Below, one piece after another: positions 21,214 to 31,323 of a DNA stretch of 64,000 nucleotides. Numbering within the stretch: position 1 is the first letter of the stretch; every line of letters starts with the position of its first letter. The notes under the pieces were generated by a model that was given only the letters and a program-made list of their open reading frames with translations, was not told where the DNA came from and did not search any database. Location: assembly GCA_964035015.1 (NCBI GenBank), contig OZ036002.1, forward strand, positions 13,758,199 through 13,822,198, written 5' to 3'. This DNA comes from Corallium rubrum (lineage: Eukaryota; Cnidaria; Anthozoa; Scleralcyonacea; Coralliidae). A program made the translations under genes and the position numbers.

Positions 21214-21310
21214 ATGCATTGGCTTCCAGGAGGTTATTACAACGTTGTCATTATATGTTCGACAATAATCTTAACGCCATAACAGTGCTTGCATGATGGA
21301 GCCATGAAAG

Positions 21311-21649
21311 ACTATTTTTTGTATATAATAAACACAACAATACATGCATGTGCGGAAATATGAAATTTATTTCCCGTGTTGACCAAGATATCTCACGAGT
21401 GAGCAAAGCGAACGAGTGAGATATCCCAGTCAACACTCGAAATAAATTTCATATTTCCAAGCATTCATGTATTGTTGTGTTTATTATATACAAAAAATAG
21501 TCCTATTTTCCCCACAAAAATAGAGCAGTAAACTCTAATGCGTTTCACGATAATCGACACATGTGAGATTATCATAAATAATCACGCACGTGAGATTATC
21601 GTTTTTATTAGTGGCGGAAACATCAATAAAATACTCTATTTTATATAAT
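21311..21649. mobile_element. Hairpin element inside GPCR D
   Basis: The left half (21316-21500) is a hairpin with arms ACTATTTTTTGTATATAATA and complement and a centre GAGTGAGCAAAGCGAACGAG. The right half has GAGATTATC-type short dyads and ends in TATATAATAAA. It is non-coding. Confidence 0.65.
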
Positions 21650-21695
21650 AAAACGTGTTATTTTCTTATCGTGTTTTTATTTAGTCTGTCCTTAA

Positions 21696-22279
21696 GGAGC
21701 CTCGCCAGAGCTTTTATATAACGCATAATTAACTATGTTCGGCTAAAATCCTTATGGAAGTCCAGTTCCCTTCCGCTGTGACTTATGTTCATGAAACTCT
21801 CCAGTAAGATTAGTAACATTCTCGCAATTAATTTTGCGCTGTTAGTTACGTTGTGAAGATTGTTGCCAACGAGTCTACAAGATAAAGGATTTTCTCGTAT
21901 CTTTCATCTTTGTTCCTGCTATTTCTCGAGGTTTCTTAGGTGGAATTTTTTCAAAATTCGCAGTCGTTTTAGTACGAAATAAACGTAGGGTTGTTCGGAT
22001 GGTTTTGTGAATATCACCAAATTTAATGTTTTTTAACATTAAGTAAAATTTTTCCAATATAATTTTTTGAAAAAGGAGAATTACAAAGGGAAAAGCTTCC
22101 TTTGCGAAGCGACCTTTCTTGAACTGTGCCAACTTTTAAAAACTTTCACCGAAGAAGGAGACGCAAGACGCAAAAAATTTGCGTCTATTTTTGGACGTTT
22201 TTACGGGTGCTAACGTCGTAATTTTCCCGCCAAATTAGCAACCAGCTGGCGCGCGGTTATAAAACCGTAGGGAGCCACC
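21696..22279. mobile_element. TTAA-inserting element inside GPCR D
   Basis: A TTAA occurs on both sides (21692-21695 and 22280-22283). In the intact paralogue B the same place reads TCCTTAAGTGATC with a single TTAA, so the target duplication is TTAA. The right end (CGTAGGGAGCCACC) matches the family ends at 11 and 46131. TTAA target use is characteristic of the piggyBac superfamily, but there is no transposase here. Confidence 0.8.
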
Positions 22280-22341
22280 TTAAGTGATCTCGCATGGAGT
22301 GGGTATGGTTTGCCAGCCATACCATGCCATGCCATACTAAT

Positions 22342-22591
22342 TGGCAAATTTCAGGGTATTGCGCGCGCGCATCATTTTGCAAAGGAATTGGCGGGCTCCC
22401 CACAATGTAAGCAATGGCGAACTGACTTGCTAGCGAGCCAACAACAGCAGAATAACAGTGTTAAACTTCTAGAAACTGTATCTATACTTTGTATATTTTA
22501 AACAGTATATTTACCTTTAGTGGGGTTTGCCAGTTTTTTTGAAAAATGATGCGCGCGCAACACCCTGAAACTCGCCTATAAAGAAAGGGAT
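22342..22591. mobile_element. Hairpin element with GCGCGCGC arms inside GPCR D
   Basis: TTTCAGGGTATTGCGCGCGC on the left is mirrored by GCGCGCAACACCCTGAAA on the right. The middle is unique and non-coding. It interrupts the receptor between TM2 and TM3. Confidence 0.65.
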
Positions 22592-22805
22592 ACTGCATGC
22601 AACTCGAAACTGCAACTCGCCGGTTATGGTCACCATTTATAAGTTCGGCATTCTTTTCAGCGGAATGTCTGGTTCAATCTTACTTGTGCTGAAAGTGGAA
22701 CGATATTTGCGCATCGTTTACCCTTTGTTTCACCGAACCAAAGTGAACAAATCCAGAGTGTTAAAAGTTATATTCCTTCTTTTTTTAATTCTGATGTTTT
22801 GAATT

Positions 22806-23456
22806 CCAGTTCTACATGCTGCAACAGGCTGATTCAACTTGCAGCAAAATTATTGTTGCGTGACAATGTTTAAGGTGGGTGGTAATACGTGCAACAACGC
22901 TATTCAACTTGCAACGCAACAATGTTGCAGCAATTTGTTGCTCGTATTACTTCACCTTTAATGTTTGTGACACGTTTGTTTTTAATTATTGTATGAGGCT
23001 GAACATGATATCAAGAATGATTCAGACCGAGGTCAATGTTATCTGCCGAAGCCGAAATTAAACAAGTTGTACTAACATGCAAGCAAAGCCTGGCAGCAAA
23101 AAAAGTTATCTTCGTCAGCAGAGGAAAATCTACTGCAAGCCATTTTGCTATTTGGTAATTTTCGCGCGCTTCGAGGTGGTGACGTCACCAGCGTCCAGTA
23201 ATTCCCAAAATTGGCGGAAATGACGTAACAGCTTGCGGACATTGAGAACTAACTAGAGTATATTGACCAATAAGAAACGAGAAATAATAATGTATATTAT
23301 TAGCATGGTGATATGGTAAATTTTGTTCCTTTGTTTTATTTAACAGGAAGAACAATGCAAAAGCTTCTTCACCATGGCAATGCTTTGAAGGTACAGTCAA
23401 AATCTTATGAGTTGGCTACTCTTATATTACTACTAATAATCTGACATATGGATATA
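22806..23456. other. Intergenic with hairpin fragments
   Basis: A CAACATTGTTGC-type dyad lies at about 22840-22960. A half-copy of the GAGCATGATATC hairpin family (full version near 43350) lies at about 22985-23060. No gene is recognised. Confidence 0.5.
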
Positions 23457-24500
23457 CAGTCAAACCTGTATTAAGCGACCTTCCATTAAGCGGACACCCT
23501 GTATTAAGCGGACAGTTCCCAAAGTCCGGAATTGAATCCCATGTTAACCATACAAAGGTCACCTCTATTAAGCGGACACCTCTATTAAGCGGACGCGGAC
23601 ACCTGAATCAGTGTAAAACGATACCAAATCCCTGTATAATATATTTAACAATTAGACAACTCGGCTTCGCCTCGTTGACTATTCGCTCATAGAAAACGAG
23701 GGTGAGTTGTCTAATTGTTTTAGTATAAATTTACCAGCAAAAGTTAAATAAATTCTCGAACATAATATATTCTTTGAGGCTCGTTTAATACATTTTTCAC
23801 TGCCAACAACAAACGTTCAACGGTCATTTCGGACATCTCCTTGGCCCGTACAGTAACCGATGGAAAAGTAAAGTTTTCTTTCATAATTTAGCATGGAATT
23901 TCATGTACAATATTGAAACAATATATATACACTCCTTTGATTTGTAAAAGTGACAAAAAGTTGAAAGAAACATTCAATTAAGCATATAGTTTACATCACG
24001 AAATCTTGTCAACAGCAAGCGTAATTTTGAAACGTGTTTTGTTTCCAGTTATTTCATTTTAAACGAACACAGATAAACAATTTAACGCTCTTACCATTAA
24101 TAATTTCCATTCTAACCATTTTGTGGCCGGTTTTTTTCTTCTGTAGAACGTACTGCTTCGTCTAAATGTTCAATTTCTTCTTTCATTTGCATACTCCGTT
24201 ATAATTTCGGCGCCATTGTTGCTTAACAGAACAACCGCTGGCTCTAATGATCATTGTTCGTGCTATACTACGCATTTTGCCATTGGTCATTTTTCTTAAA
24301 AGAATGACTTTCATTGGTTTATCCCAGAGGTTTATATCACCAATTATAAACTCCTGTAATAGCCAATGAAATTCGAGGATTTGCATTATAAACTTGTAAA
24401 TTTATACTAATATATAATATATAATATAATATATTATATAATATATTATATAATATATTAAGCGGACAGTGTTTTCTTTTATTCATTGCTGCCGTAGGCA
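23457..24500. mobile_element. pogo/Tigger-like remnant with nested element
   Basis: Begins CAGTCAAACCTGTATTAAGC after a TA and repeats ATTAAGCGGACA several times, which is typical of pogo/Tigger ends. It is interrupted by a copy (about 23640-24410) of the element at 14969, then AT-rich filler, then ATTAAGCGGACAGTG again at about 24455. No transposase frame is seen. Confidence 0.65.
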
Positions 24501-24754
24501 GCACACTAATCTTGACCATGTCTCGTGTCCAGACCTCTTTGCGCACCTATGTATAGTCGACGAGATCTCGATATGTGAAAATTGGCGTACGGATTTCTGT
24601 CCAGTTTTATGACGTTTTGTGACGTATACGTTGCTGCCAATTTACATCCATACTCCAGAGGGTTATTCGTTTGCACGGAAGTTGTACGGAATTAATGTTC
24701 GGAACTTGTCAACGCCACCACGAACATGGCATTTTGTGAACTCGCAACGCCAGT
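24501..24754. other. Intergenic, no feature
   Basis: Unique sequence between the pogo-like remnant and the Gypsy LTR. No gene or repeat is recognised. Confidence 0.4.
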
Positions 24755-24883
24755 TGTAGTAATATTTAATGTATATAATTATGCATACATACATACATAC
24801 ATACAGGTCGTTTCTACTCGTGTATAAATAGAACTCACTGATCTCAATAAAGGGTCTTAAGTCTAGTCGTCAATAACACTACA
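24755..24883 (+). repeat. 5' LTR
   Basis: Begins TGTAGTAATATT and ends AACACTACA (TG...CA). It contains a short CATA microsatellite, GTGTATAAATAGAAC (TATA-like promoter) and CAATAAAGGG (poly-A signal-like). Confidence 0.93.
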
Positions 24884-24900
24884 TGGTGGCAGCGGTGCTT
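24884..24900 (+). other. Probable primer-binding site
   Basis: TGGTGGCAGCGGTGC follows the 5' LTR directly. It begins with the TGG expected for pairing to a tRNA 3' CCA end. The tRNA was not identified. Confidence 0.6.
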
Positions 24901-24913
24901 TGGTATAAAGAAG

Positions 24914-25414
24914 ATGGCAATGGCTTATAAACCACCGGATTCCTTTGACTTTTCGAAAGGAGAAACGTGGCCGAATTGGATTCGACGCTTCGAAAGATTC
25001 AGAACGCTAACAGAGTTGATTGATAAGGACGAAGTAACCCAAATCAACACGCTGATTTATACAATGGGCGATCAAGCGGAAGATATCCTAAACTCGTTTA
25101 AGTTGAATGAAACACAGCTCAAGGATTACAAGACGGTCAAGGACAAATTTGATTCGTACTTTGTGGTCAGAAGGAACATAATATACGAGCGTGCTAAGTT
25201 TAATAGAAGAGTGCAGTGTGGGAGAAGCGGTTGAAGAATTCATAACATCTTTGCATGTATTAGCCGAATATTGTGATTATGGAAATTTGCACGATCAAAT
25301 GATTCGAGACCGATTGTTGTTGGTTTAAAAGATGCAAATGTCTCTCAAAAGCTTCAACTGGATCCTGACTTAACATTAAAGAAGGCACAAGATATCGTTC
25401 GAGAAACCGAAGCT
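24914..25414 (+). pseudogene. Gypsy gag, frameshifted
   Basis: The frame opens with MAMAYKPPDSFDFSKGETW and continues as a helical gag capsid-like sequence (PNWIRRFERFRT) to 25234. The reading frame changes near 25215 and changes back near 25315, so the middle part is in another frame. The zinc-knuckle end of gag follows in the next frame at 25566-25680. Confidence 0.85.
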
Positions 25415-27313
25415 GTGAAGAGACAGCAAAGCGAACTGAGAAGTAAAACCGATGTCAAGAGAGATGATATAGATGCTATTCGTTCTGGCAAAAATACAAA
25501 GACACGGCGAGAACAATATAACAAAGCGTCGGGAAAAGCAAACCGGCAACATCACCCCAATAAACAGAGATGTTTTAGATGTGGGAAACATCCATCCCAT
25601 AGCAGAGAAAAATGCCCTGCAAGAAACTCCACATGTAAGAAGTGTTCTAAAATCGGACATTGGGCAGCAGTGTGTCGAAGTAAAGTGGTTGAAGAATTAC
25701 ACGAAGGAAGTAGCGATGAAGATGCAAATTTCGAATTCCTCGGGGAGGTTATTTCGCAAGACAACGCTCAGTGGAAAGTTGATCTAAAAGTTGATGGAGA
25801 GAAAGTTCAATTCAAAATGGACACTGGAGCTGATGAAACGTGTATTCCATGTAGCATATACGAAAGCATGAAAAGAAAGCTTCCTGTTCTGAAGAAGTCA
25901 AAGAAGAAGCTACATTCGTGTGATGGAAAGAAATTAAATATTTGTGGAAGATTCACCGCCACGATTGAAGCTAATGAGAAAATTGCCGTACAAGATGTAT
26001 ACATCATCAAAGGTTTACATCAAGCTCTTCTTAGTGGACCAGCTATTCGTGCATTAAATCTACTCAAGAAAGCAAACTTCGTTGAAGCGTTAAGCAGTGA
26101 CGAAGCGAAGCTTGACGAAAAATGGAAAAATGCGTCTCCAAAGCAATTCAAAGGTCTTGGAAGAATCGAAAATGAATATACCATCAAGTTGAAACCAAAT
26201 GCTCAACCCCATGCGGTATACACCCCAAGAAGGATAGCACATCCTCGGGTACCCAAAGTTAAAGAAGAATTGAACAGGATGGAGAAAATGGGAGTTATCT
26301 CAAGAATCGAAGTCCCTACAGAGTGGTGCTCGCATATGGTAGTTGTACCAAAACCAAATGGTGATGCCAGAATTTGTCTCGACTCGGCAAAGTTAAATGA
26401 GAGCATTCTACGAGAAACACATCCCTTACTGAGTGTTGATTACACACTGGCAAAGTTAGCTGGATCAACAGTGTTTTCGAAGATTGATTGCAACTCTGGT
26501 TTCTGGAAAAGTCCGTTATCGAAAGAATCTGCTCGTATATCTACATTCATAACACCATGGGGAAGATACCATTTCAATGTACTACCTTTTGGAATAACAC
26601 CAGCTTCAGAACATTTCCAGAAACAGTTGGAGATAATTCTGCAAGATTGTGAAGGGGTCTGTATCGAGATTGATGATATACTTGTCTATGGAAAGAATAC
26701 TGAAGAGCATGATCAAAGGCTAGAGAAAGTTCTTCAAAAGCTCGAGAAAGCTAATGTCACCCTGAATGGTGGAAAGTGTGAATTCTCAAAACCCCAAGTT
26801 CATTATTTAGGACATGTGGTAAACGCTCAAGGAATCAGAGTTGATCCAGAGAAAGTTCGTGCCATCATAGAGATGTCATCGCCTAGCAGCATCCAAGAAG
26901 TAAAACGGTTCTTAGGAATGTGTAACCATTTGAGCAAGTTCTCATCAAGATTAGCTGACAAGACTAAACCTATCAGAGACCTACTGAATGATAAAAACCA
27001 CTGGAACTGGGGAATAGAGCAAGAGAAAGCTTTCGAAGAAATAAAGGAAATTCTCAGCAATACTCCTGTGTTGGCACTCTACGATCCGAAGTTAGAAACA
27101 AAAATTCGTACTGATGCTTCTTCATATGGGCTGGGAGCAATTTTGATGCAAAAACAAGCAAGTAACCAATGGCAACCAGTTGTGTATGCTTCTAGAGCAT
27201 TATCACCAACAGAGCAAAGATATGCACAAATAGAAAAGGAAGCTCTGGGTATTATGTGGGCGTGTGAGAAGTTTTCTGAATATATTTCTGGTATGAAATT
27301 TCACATACTGTAG
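25415..27313 (+). pseudogene. Gypsy nucleocapsid-protease-RT-RNase H polyprotein part
   Basis: An open stretch of 632 codons. Residues 53-67 and 74-87 are two CCHC zinc knuckles. The protease active-site motif DTGA is at 136-139. RT spans about 280-460, with FGITPASEHF near 392-401 and a catalytic IDDIL box at 419-423 (Glu, not Tyr, stands at the Y position of the usual YxDD). RNase H begins at about 545 (TDASSYGLGAIL). The frame stops at 27311 inside RNase H, where homologous sequence continues in another frame. Gag and pol appear to share one frame. Confidence 0.9.
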
Positions 27314-27916
27314 AAACAGATCACAAGCCATTAATCCCGATATTCACGCAAAAGAGTCTCAATGACATGTCTCCAAGAATACAAAGATTTAGAATGCGAA
27401 TTATGTGATTCTCATATACAGTACAATCTCACATGTGCAAGGAAAAGATTTGGTATGTGCCGACACACTATCTCGATCTCCAGTCATGGATAAAGCAAGT
27501 GAAGATATATTAGCGGAAGAAGCCAAAGGATTTGTCGACCAAGTGTTAAAAGATCTACCAGTCACAGACGATAAATTAAATGAACTTAGAGTCCTTGTCA
27601 AGCAAGATGAAGTATGTGATCAAGTCATGAAGTACTGTACTCATGGGTGGCCAGACAAAAACCACATTAACGATGCTATCAAGCCGTACTGGCAACAGGT
27701 TGGTGATTTAACGGTTCAAGAAGGGCTTCTTCTCAAGGGAAAGAGATTGGTAATTCCGTCATCAATGAGACTAGATATACTTAAGAAAATCCATTCTAAT
27801 AACCAAATGCAGAGAAAGAGCCAAAACCTCTGTATGGTGGCCTGGCTTGAATCAACAAGTTGATGAGTTGAAGCTGCCGTATATGCATTAAGGAAAGAAA
27901 GAACAGAGCTGAACCA
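27314..27916 (+). pseudogene. Gypsy RNase H end and integrase N-terminus, broken
   Basis: RNase H continues (ETDHKPLIPIF) to about 27406 in one frame. An open stretch 27405-27863 then encodes the connection (GKDLVCADTLSRSP) and the start of the integrase. At least two more frame changes, near 27800 and 27870, break the zinc-binding N-terminal region. Confidence 0.82.
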
Positions 27917-28789
27917 TTGATCTCGTCTGTCTTACCGGATCGACCATGGCAAAATATCTGTACTGATCTATTTGAGTTGAATGGTAAGAAATATATCATA
28001 ATCGTTGATTATTTTTCAAGATATCCAGAGATAGCTCTCTTACACAATACAACATCAACAGATGTGATTACGCATATGAAGTCATGTTTTGCTAGACATG
28101 GTATCCCAGACAAAGTAATATCGGATAATGGTCCTCAATTCCGATCAGCGGAGTTTTTAAAATTTTCATCAAATTATGGTTTTAAGCATCAGACGAGCAG
28201 TCCAAGGTATCCTCAAGCTAATGGTGAAGTTGAAAGGGCAGTGCGAACGGTAAAATCCCTTCTTAAAAAATCGAAAGATCCCTACATTGCTTTAATGGCG
28301 TACCGAGCTACTCCACTGGAGAATGGCTATAGTCCTGCTGAGCTTTTATTCGGCAGAAAGATACAAACAACACTCCCACTGGTCTCAGAACAATTGGTAC
28401 CTACATGGCCATATCTCGAGACCGTCCGAGAAAAAGAAGAGAGGATAAAGATACGGCAGACGAAGAATCATGATTCCCATCACGGAGTTAAAATATTACA
28501 ACAGCTTGAACCTGATAGTGAAGTATGGATTCCAGATCGTAAGGAGCCAGGAACAGTTATTGAGAAATCTGAAAATCCTCGTTCGTATGTGGTGGAAACT
28601 CCTTCTACGACTGTTCGACGAAATCGACGACACTTGATTGAAGTCCCTTCACGGAACAGTTCTATTAAGCAGCAAGAAGCTATCCAACCTGATGAACAGG
28701 CTGAAACCCCAATTTCAGAAAACAATTCTGGTTATTATACAAGATCAGGAAGACTATCGGTACCACCAAATAGATTAATAGTTATATAA
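27917..28789 (+). pseudogene. Gypsy integrase core and C-terminus
   Basis: A frame of 290 codons. The DDE triad is visible: Asp17 (CTDLFE), Asp70 (ISDNGPQF) and Glu106 (ANGEVE), with 35 residues between the last two. The C-terminal part is basic and ends at a stop before the polypurine tract. Because the upstream genes are broken, the copy cannot produce a normal polyprotein. Confidence 0.87.
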
Positions 28790-28943
28790 TAACATTATAT
28801 ATTATATATCACTGTTGTGACTTATAAATTATGTATAGTATAAGAGTAACAAACAAAAACAAAAAAAGAATTATTATTATAGCTGACAATTAGTTCATTG
28901 ACAATTATATGAATATTATTTTAATATGATTTGAAAAGGGAGA
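28790..28943 (+). other. Gypsy 3' untranslated region with polypurine tract
   Basis: AT-rich spacer ending in GAAAAGGGAGA directly before the 3' LTR, the expected polypurine primer. Confidence 0.7.
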
Positions 28944-29084
28944 TGTAGTAATATTTAATGTATATAATTATGCATACATACATACATACATACATACATA
29001 CATACGGGTCGTTTGTACTCGTGTATAAATAGAACTCACTGATCTCAATAAAGGGTCTTAAGTCTAGTTGTCAATAACACTACA
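28944..29084 (+). repeat. 3' LTR
   Basis: Same sequence as the 5' LTR, with three extra CATA units and a few substitutions. It begins TGTAGTAAT and ends CACTACA. Confidence 0.93.
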
Positions 29085-29553
29085 ATTTCTCGAACGATCT
29101 GTTCTGTTGTCGCGAATTTCAATTAATTTGAGGAAGGAGAATTCTTTTGTCAAGGTATTTGAGGAAGGAGATATTCTTTTATCAAGGTAAGACAACTAAG
29201 ATACTTCTGTGTACTTAATGTTTCTTGTTTGTCCTCACTTAAAACAGCAAATATATCGTTGAGTGAGGTAGAAATTTATAAGATGTCATCTGCGATTTCT
29301 TGCCATCACTACCATCAATTATCAAATTGCTTTGTTTGTGAATAAAATGAACTTTCTATTTTAGGTGTATATTGTTGTGACATTATCTGCGTGTGGGTAT
29401 AACGCAACTCAAATCAAACGAAGCCATTGTGCTCGTTAAAATCAAACCTAGAAACAGTACAAACGAAGGCATAATTTGTGCCTGTACACTCAACAAATTT
29501 ACATCTACAGATAAAAACCTTGTTGTTAAAATATAACTCAACATTTTGCCTAA
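29085..29553. other. Intergenic, upstream of the 2A ORF
   Basis: AT-rich sequence with GAGGAAGGAGA repeated twice (29131-29170). It might contain the leader of the mobile element to which the next ORF belongs, but nothing recognisable is encoded. Confidence 0.4.
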
Positions 29554-30150
29554 ATGGGAGTGACAATTGAGCAATATCGTGCCCGAATTGGTTCACACAA
29601 TAATGTAAGAGTCAAACAGCTGTATTCAACACCACTCGAAGATATAAACTGTTGTGGAACAATCTTGATGTTATTTCAGCTGGTATTCACAATTATGGTA
29701 TTACTAATATTGGTGCCAATATTTTACCTCGGTGTATTTTCATATTTGCCATCAAAGAGGTTGAGAGAACAGTGTAAAAGTTTAAGTCAAGTGATAGTGT
29801 CGTTCACTCAAATGTCATGTTACAATGTGTATGTTCCACTGTTGTTGAGATTGGCAAATGATGTTGAAGAAAATCCTGGACCCACAATATACGATGTTGT
29901 GGACCCAAGTAAAACAATATGTGCTGATTTTAGCCAAGGCAATACCAGAAAGTTTAAACAAAATGCTGGTAAACAGTGCGTGGCCATGTCTTTGACTGCA
30001 ATAATACATAATCAAATGACAAATATTAATGCATGGGATTCATCATTCCTAAATGTCATGCTTTATTCTATATATGCACAATTAATAAAATACCTTATGT
30101 CCTTTATAACATATATTCCTATTACTATTATATTCTTATATTACAAGTAA
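29554..30150 (+). CDS. 2A-peptide protein with GKQC protease-like start (mobile-element ORF, truncated)
   Basis: An open frame of 199 residues. Residues 33-62 form a strongly hydrophobic membrane segment. Residues 96-110 read LLLRLANDVEENPGP, a full 2A motif at which the ribosome skips the Gly-Pro bond (between 109 and 110). After the skip, the new chain has Gln128 and then NAGKQC with Cys142, spaced like the active-site Gln and Cys of C76-type deubiquitinating proteases. The domain is cut short: after about residue 180 the sequence becomes AT-rich and hydrophobic, and the frame ends near a hairpin-element fragment at 30167. 2A peptides occur in cnidarian and other animal transposons and in some innate-immunity genes. 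I infer a transposon ORF, possibly of a helicase-bearing type, but the class is not shown by the sequence. Confidence 0.7.
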   Translation: MGVTIEQYRARIGSHNNVRVKQLYSTPLEDINCCGTILMLFQLVFTIMVLLILVPIFYLGVFSYLPSKRLREQCKSLSQVIVSFTQMSCYNVYVPLLLRLANDVEENPGPTIYDVVDPSKTICADFSQGNTRKFKQNAGKQCVAMSLTAIIHNQMTNINAWDSSFLNVMLYSIYAQLIKYLMSFITYIPITIIFLYYK

Positions 30151-30166
30151 ATTAAAAATACAGGCA

Positions 30167-30262
30167 TGAATATTTATCATTTATAGACCTAAAGCCAGGG
30201 GAATTCCACAAAATATTACACCGAGGGATGATATTATATCACCGGAGGGGCTGTAAATGATA
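30167..30262. mobile_element. Short palindromic element fragment
   Basis: Contains ATTTATAGACCT, GGGGAATTCCAC and GGATGATATTATATC. The reverse complement of a related copy is at 62115-62222. It may have truncated the upstream ORF. Confidence 0.6.
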
Positions 30263-30984
30263 TATTATACTGAAACAACTTTGAATATATTGATACTCAA
30301 TGTAGCGTCGAGACATCCTTGATTTGTTTCCGACGCTTCGACACCATGTATACTGCCTTTAAATATTTTGAATGCATTCTTGTTCCTTTTTGGTATTTTT
30401 TTTAGTCATTCTTCTCCAACAATCTGTGTATTTTTTCATCTGAATCTTCATGACGTCAAAATTCGTCGTGTCTTCCCGCCATTGTTTTATACAACTTCGT
30501 TAAAGTTCGCGCGTGGACAGTGTGGTACTCGTGTGTGACACGAAATATATTTCGTGCTGCACCCCACACCCATCCAGGGGTGAGGGAGGTGTTAGAGTCA
30601 GCCCATACAAGAATATGGTCAGCTCACAATCAATAGTTTGGTTGGGCACTAAATACTATTCTCAAAAACATACTCATAACTTGCAAAATTATGATCGTGT
30701 TCTCCTTTGTCCAACACCACAATCATATGAGCCCATGGATTATTTTACGAATTTGCTTTAATATCTACCATCTTCCTTTTGGTATTTAATAATAATCGTA
30801 GGGATTCGTTGCCAGGCAGCATTCCCCTTGTGATAATAATTGCTAGTTTATTTAACATATGTTTCTCCTTAAGATAGTAGATATTAGATTAGCGTCTTTC
30901 CTGTTTTCAATGTCTCGCGACGGAAATCAATAAATGCATGACATAATCAGTACATAGTTTCTTGCATATTTTTCTAAACTGTGT
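30263..30984. other. Intergenic, no gene recognised
   Basis: Unique AT-rich sequence with a small dyad (GTAGCGTCGAGAC / CGACGCTTCGAC) near 30303-30342. One open frame (30513-30761) shows no domain. Confidence 0.4.
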
Positions 30985-31323
30985 TTGGTTCGAGTTAATG
31001 TTGTTTACTGGAGTCGAGACTTGGTCTCCAAGACTGCGCGGGAAGAGATTCTTGGCGATAATTGTCACCCATCAGCAAAACAAGCTTGTCTCACCGAGTC
31101 TGATGATAGTTGTGATAGCGATGATGGGTTTATATCCGATCAAGAAAAGCAACCAAGCATCCGGTCTGCCGCCGAAGTTTTGAAGTTTGGGGAAATGCTG
31201 CAAGATTTCTCCCATTATCATGGACAAGAGAAAGTTTCTTTAGCAATTTCTAAAGTCGATTTCCTATTGCAAGAAACGAAGATTCAAGGACGCTCTGATT
31301 GGCTGGGCTCCGTGCATTTATAA
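30985..31323 (+). pseudogene. Acidic coding remnant, possibly transposase C-terminus
   Basis: An open frame whose middle is strongly acidic (TESDDSCDSDDGFISDQ). It is followed by a helical segment, SAAEVLKFGEMLQDF...GQEKVSLAISKV. An acidic patch plus a short helical tail of this form is seen at the C-terminus of pogo/Tigger/jerky-type transposases, but the match is by pattern only. The first residues and the last ten (from a repeat) are probably not native. No upstream catalytic domain is nearby. Confidence 0.35.

Larger units (their letters stand above)
21214..22805 (+). pseudogene. GPCR copy D, cut by three insertions
   Basis: Pieces of the receptor appear in order on the plus strand. The N-terminus and TM1 are at 21214-21310, the start of TM2 at about 21650-21695, the end of TM2 at 22280-22341, and TM3 to the start of TM4 at about 22592-22803. 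Between them lie inserted elements (21311-21649, 21696-22279, 22342-22591). Frameshifts occur in the pieces, including one in TM1. The part after TM4 is missing. Confidence 0.8.
24755..29084 (+). mobile_element. Ty3/Gypsy LTR retrotransposon, full length but broken
   Basis: Two LTRs of 129 and 141 bp bound gag, protease, RT, RNase H and integrase in the order typical of Ty3/Gypsy. Several frameshifts and a stop codon interrupt the genes. No matching 5-bp target duplication is seen: the sequence before the left LTR is GCCAGT and after the right LTR is ATTTCT. Confidence 0.92.

Noticed and set aside
29383..29596. Minus-strand frames overlapping the start of the 2A ORF
   Set aside because: Short and without domains; the plus-strand frame has a clear 2A motif.
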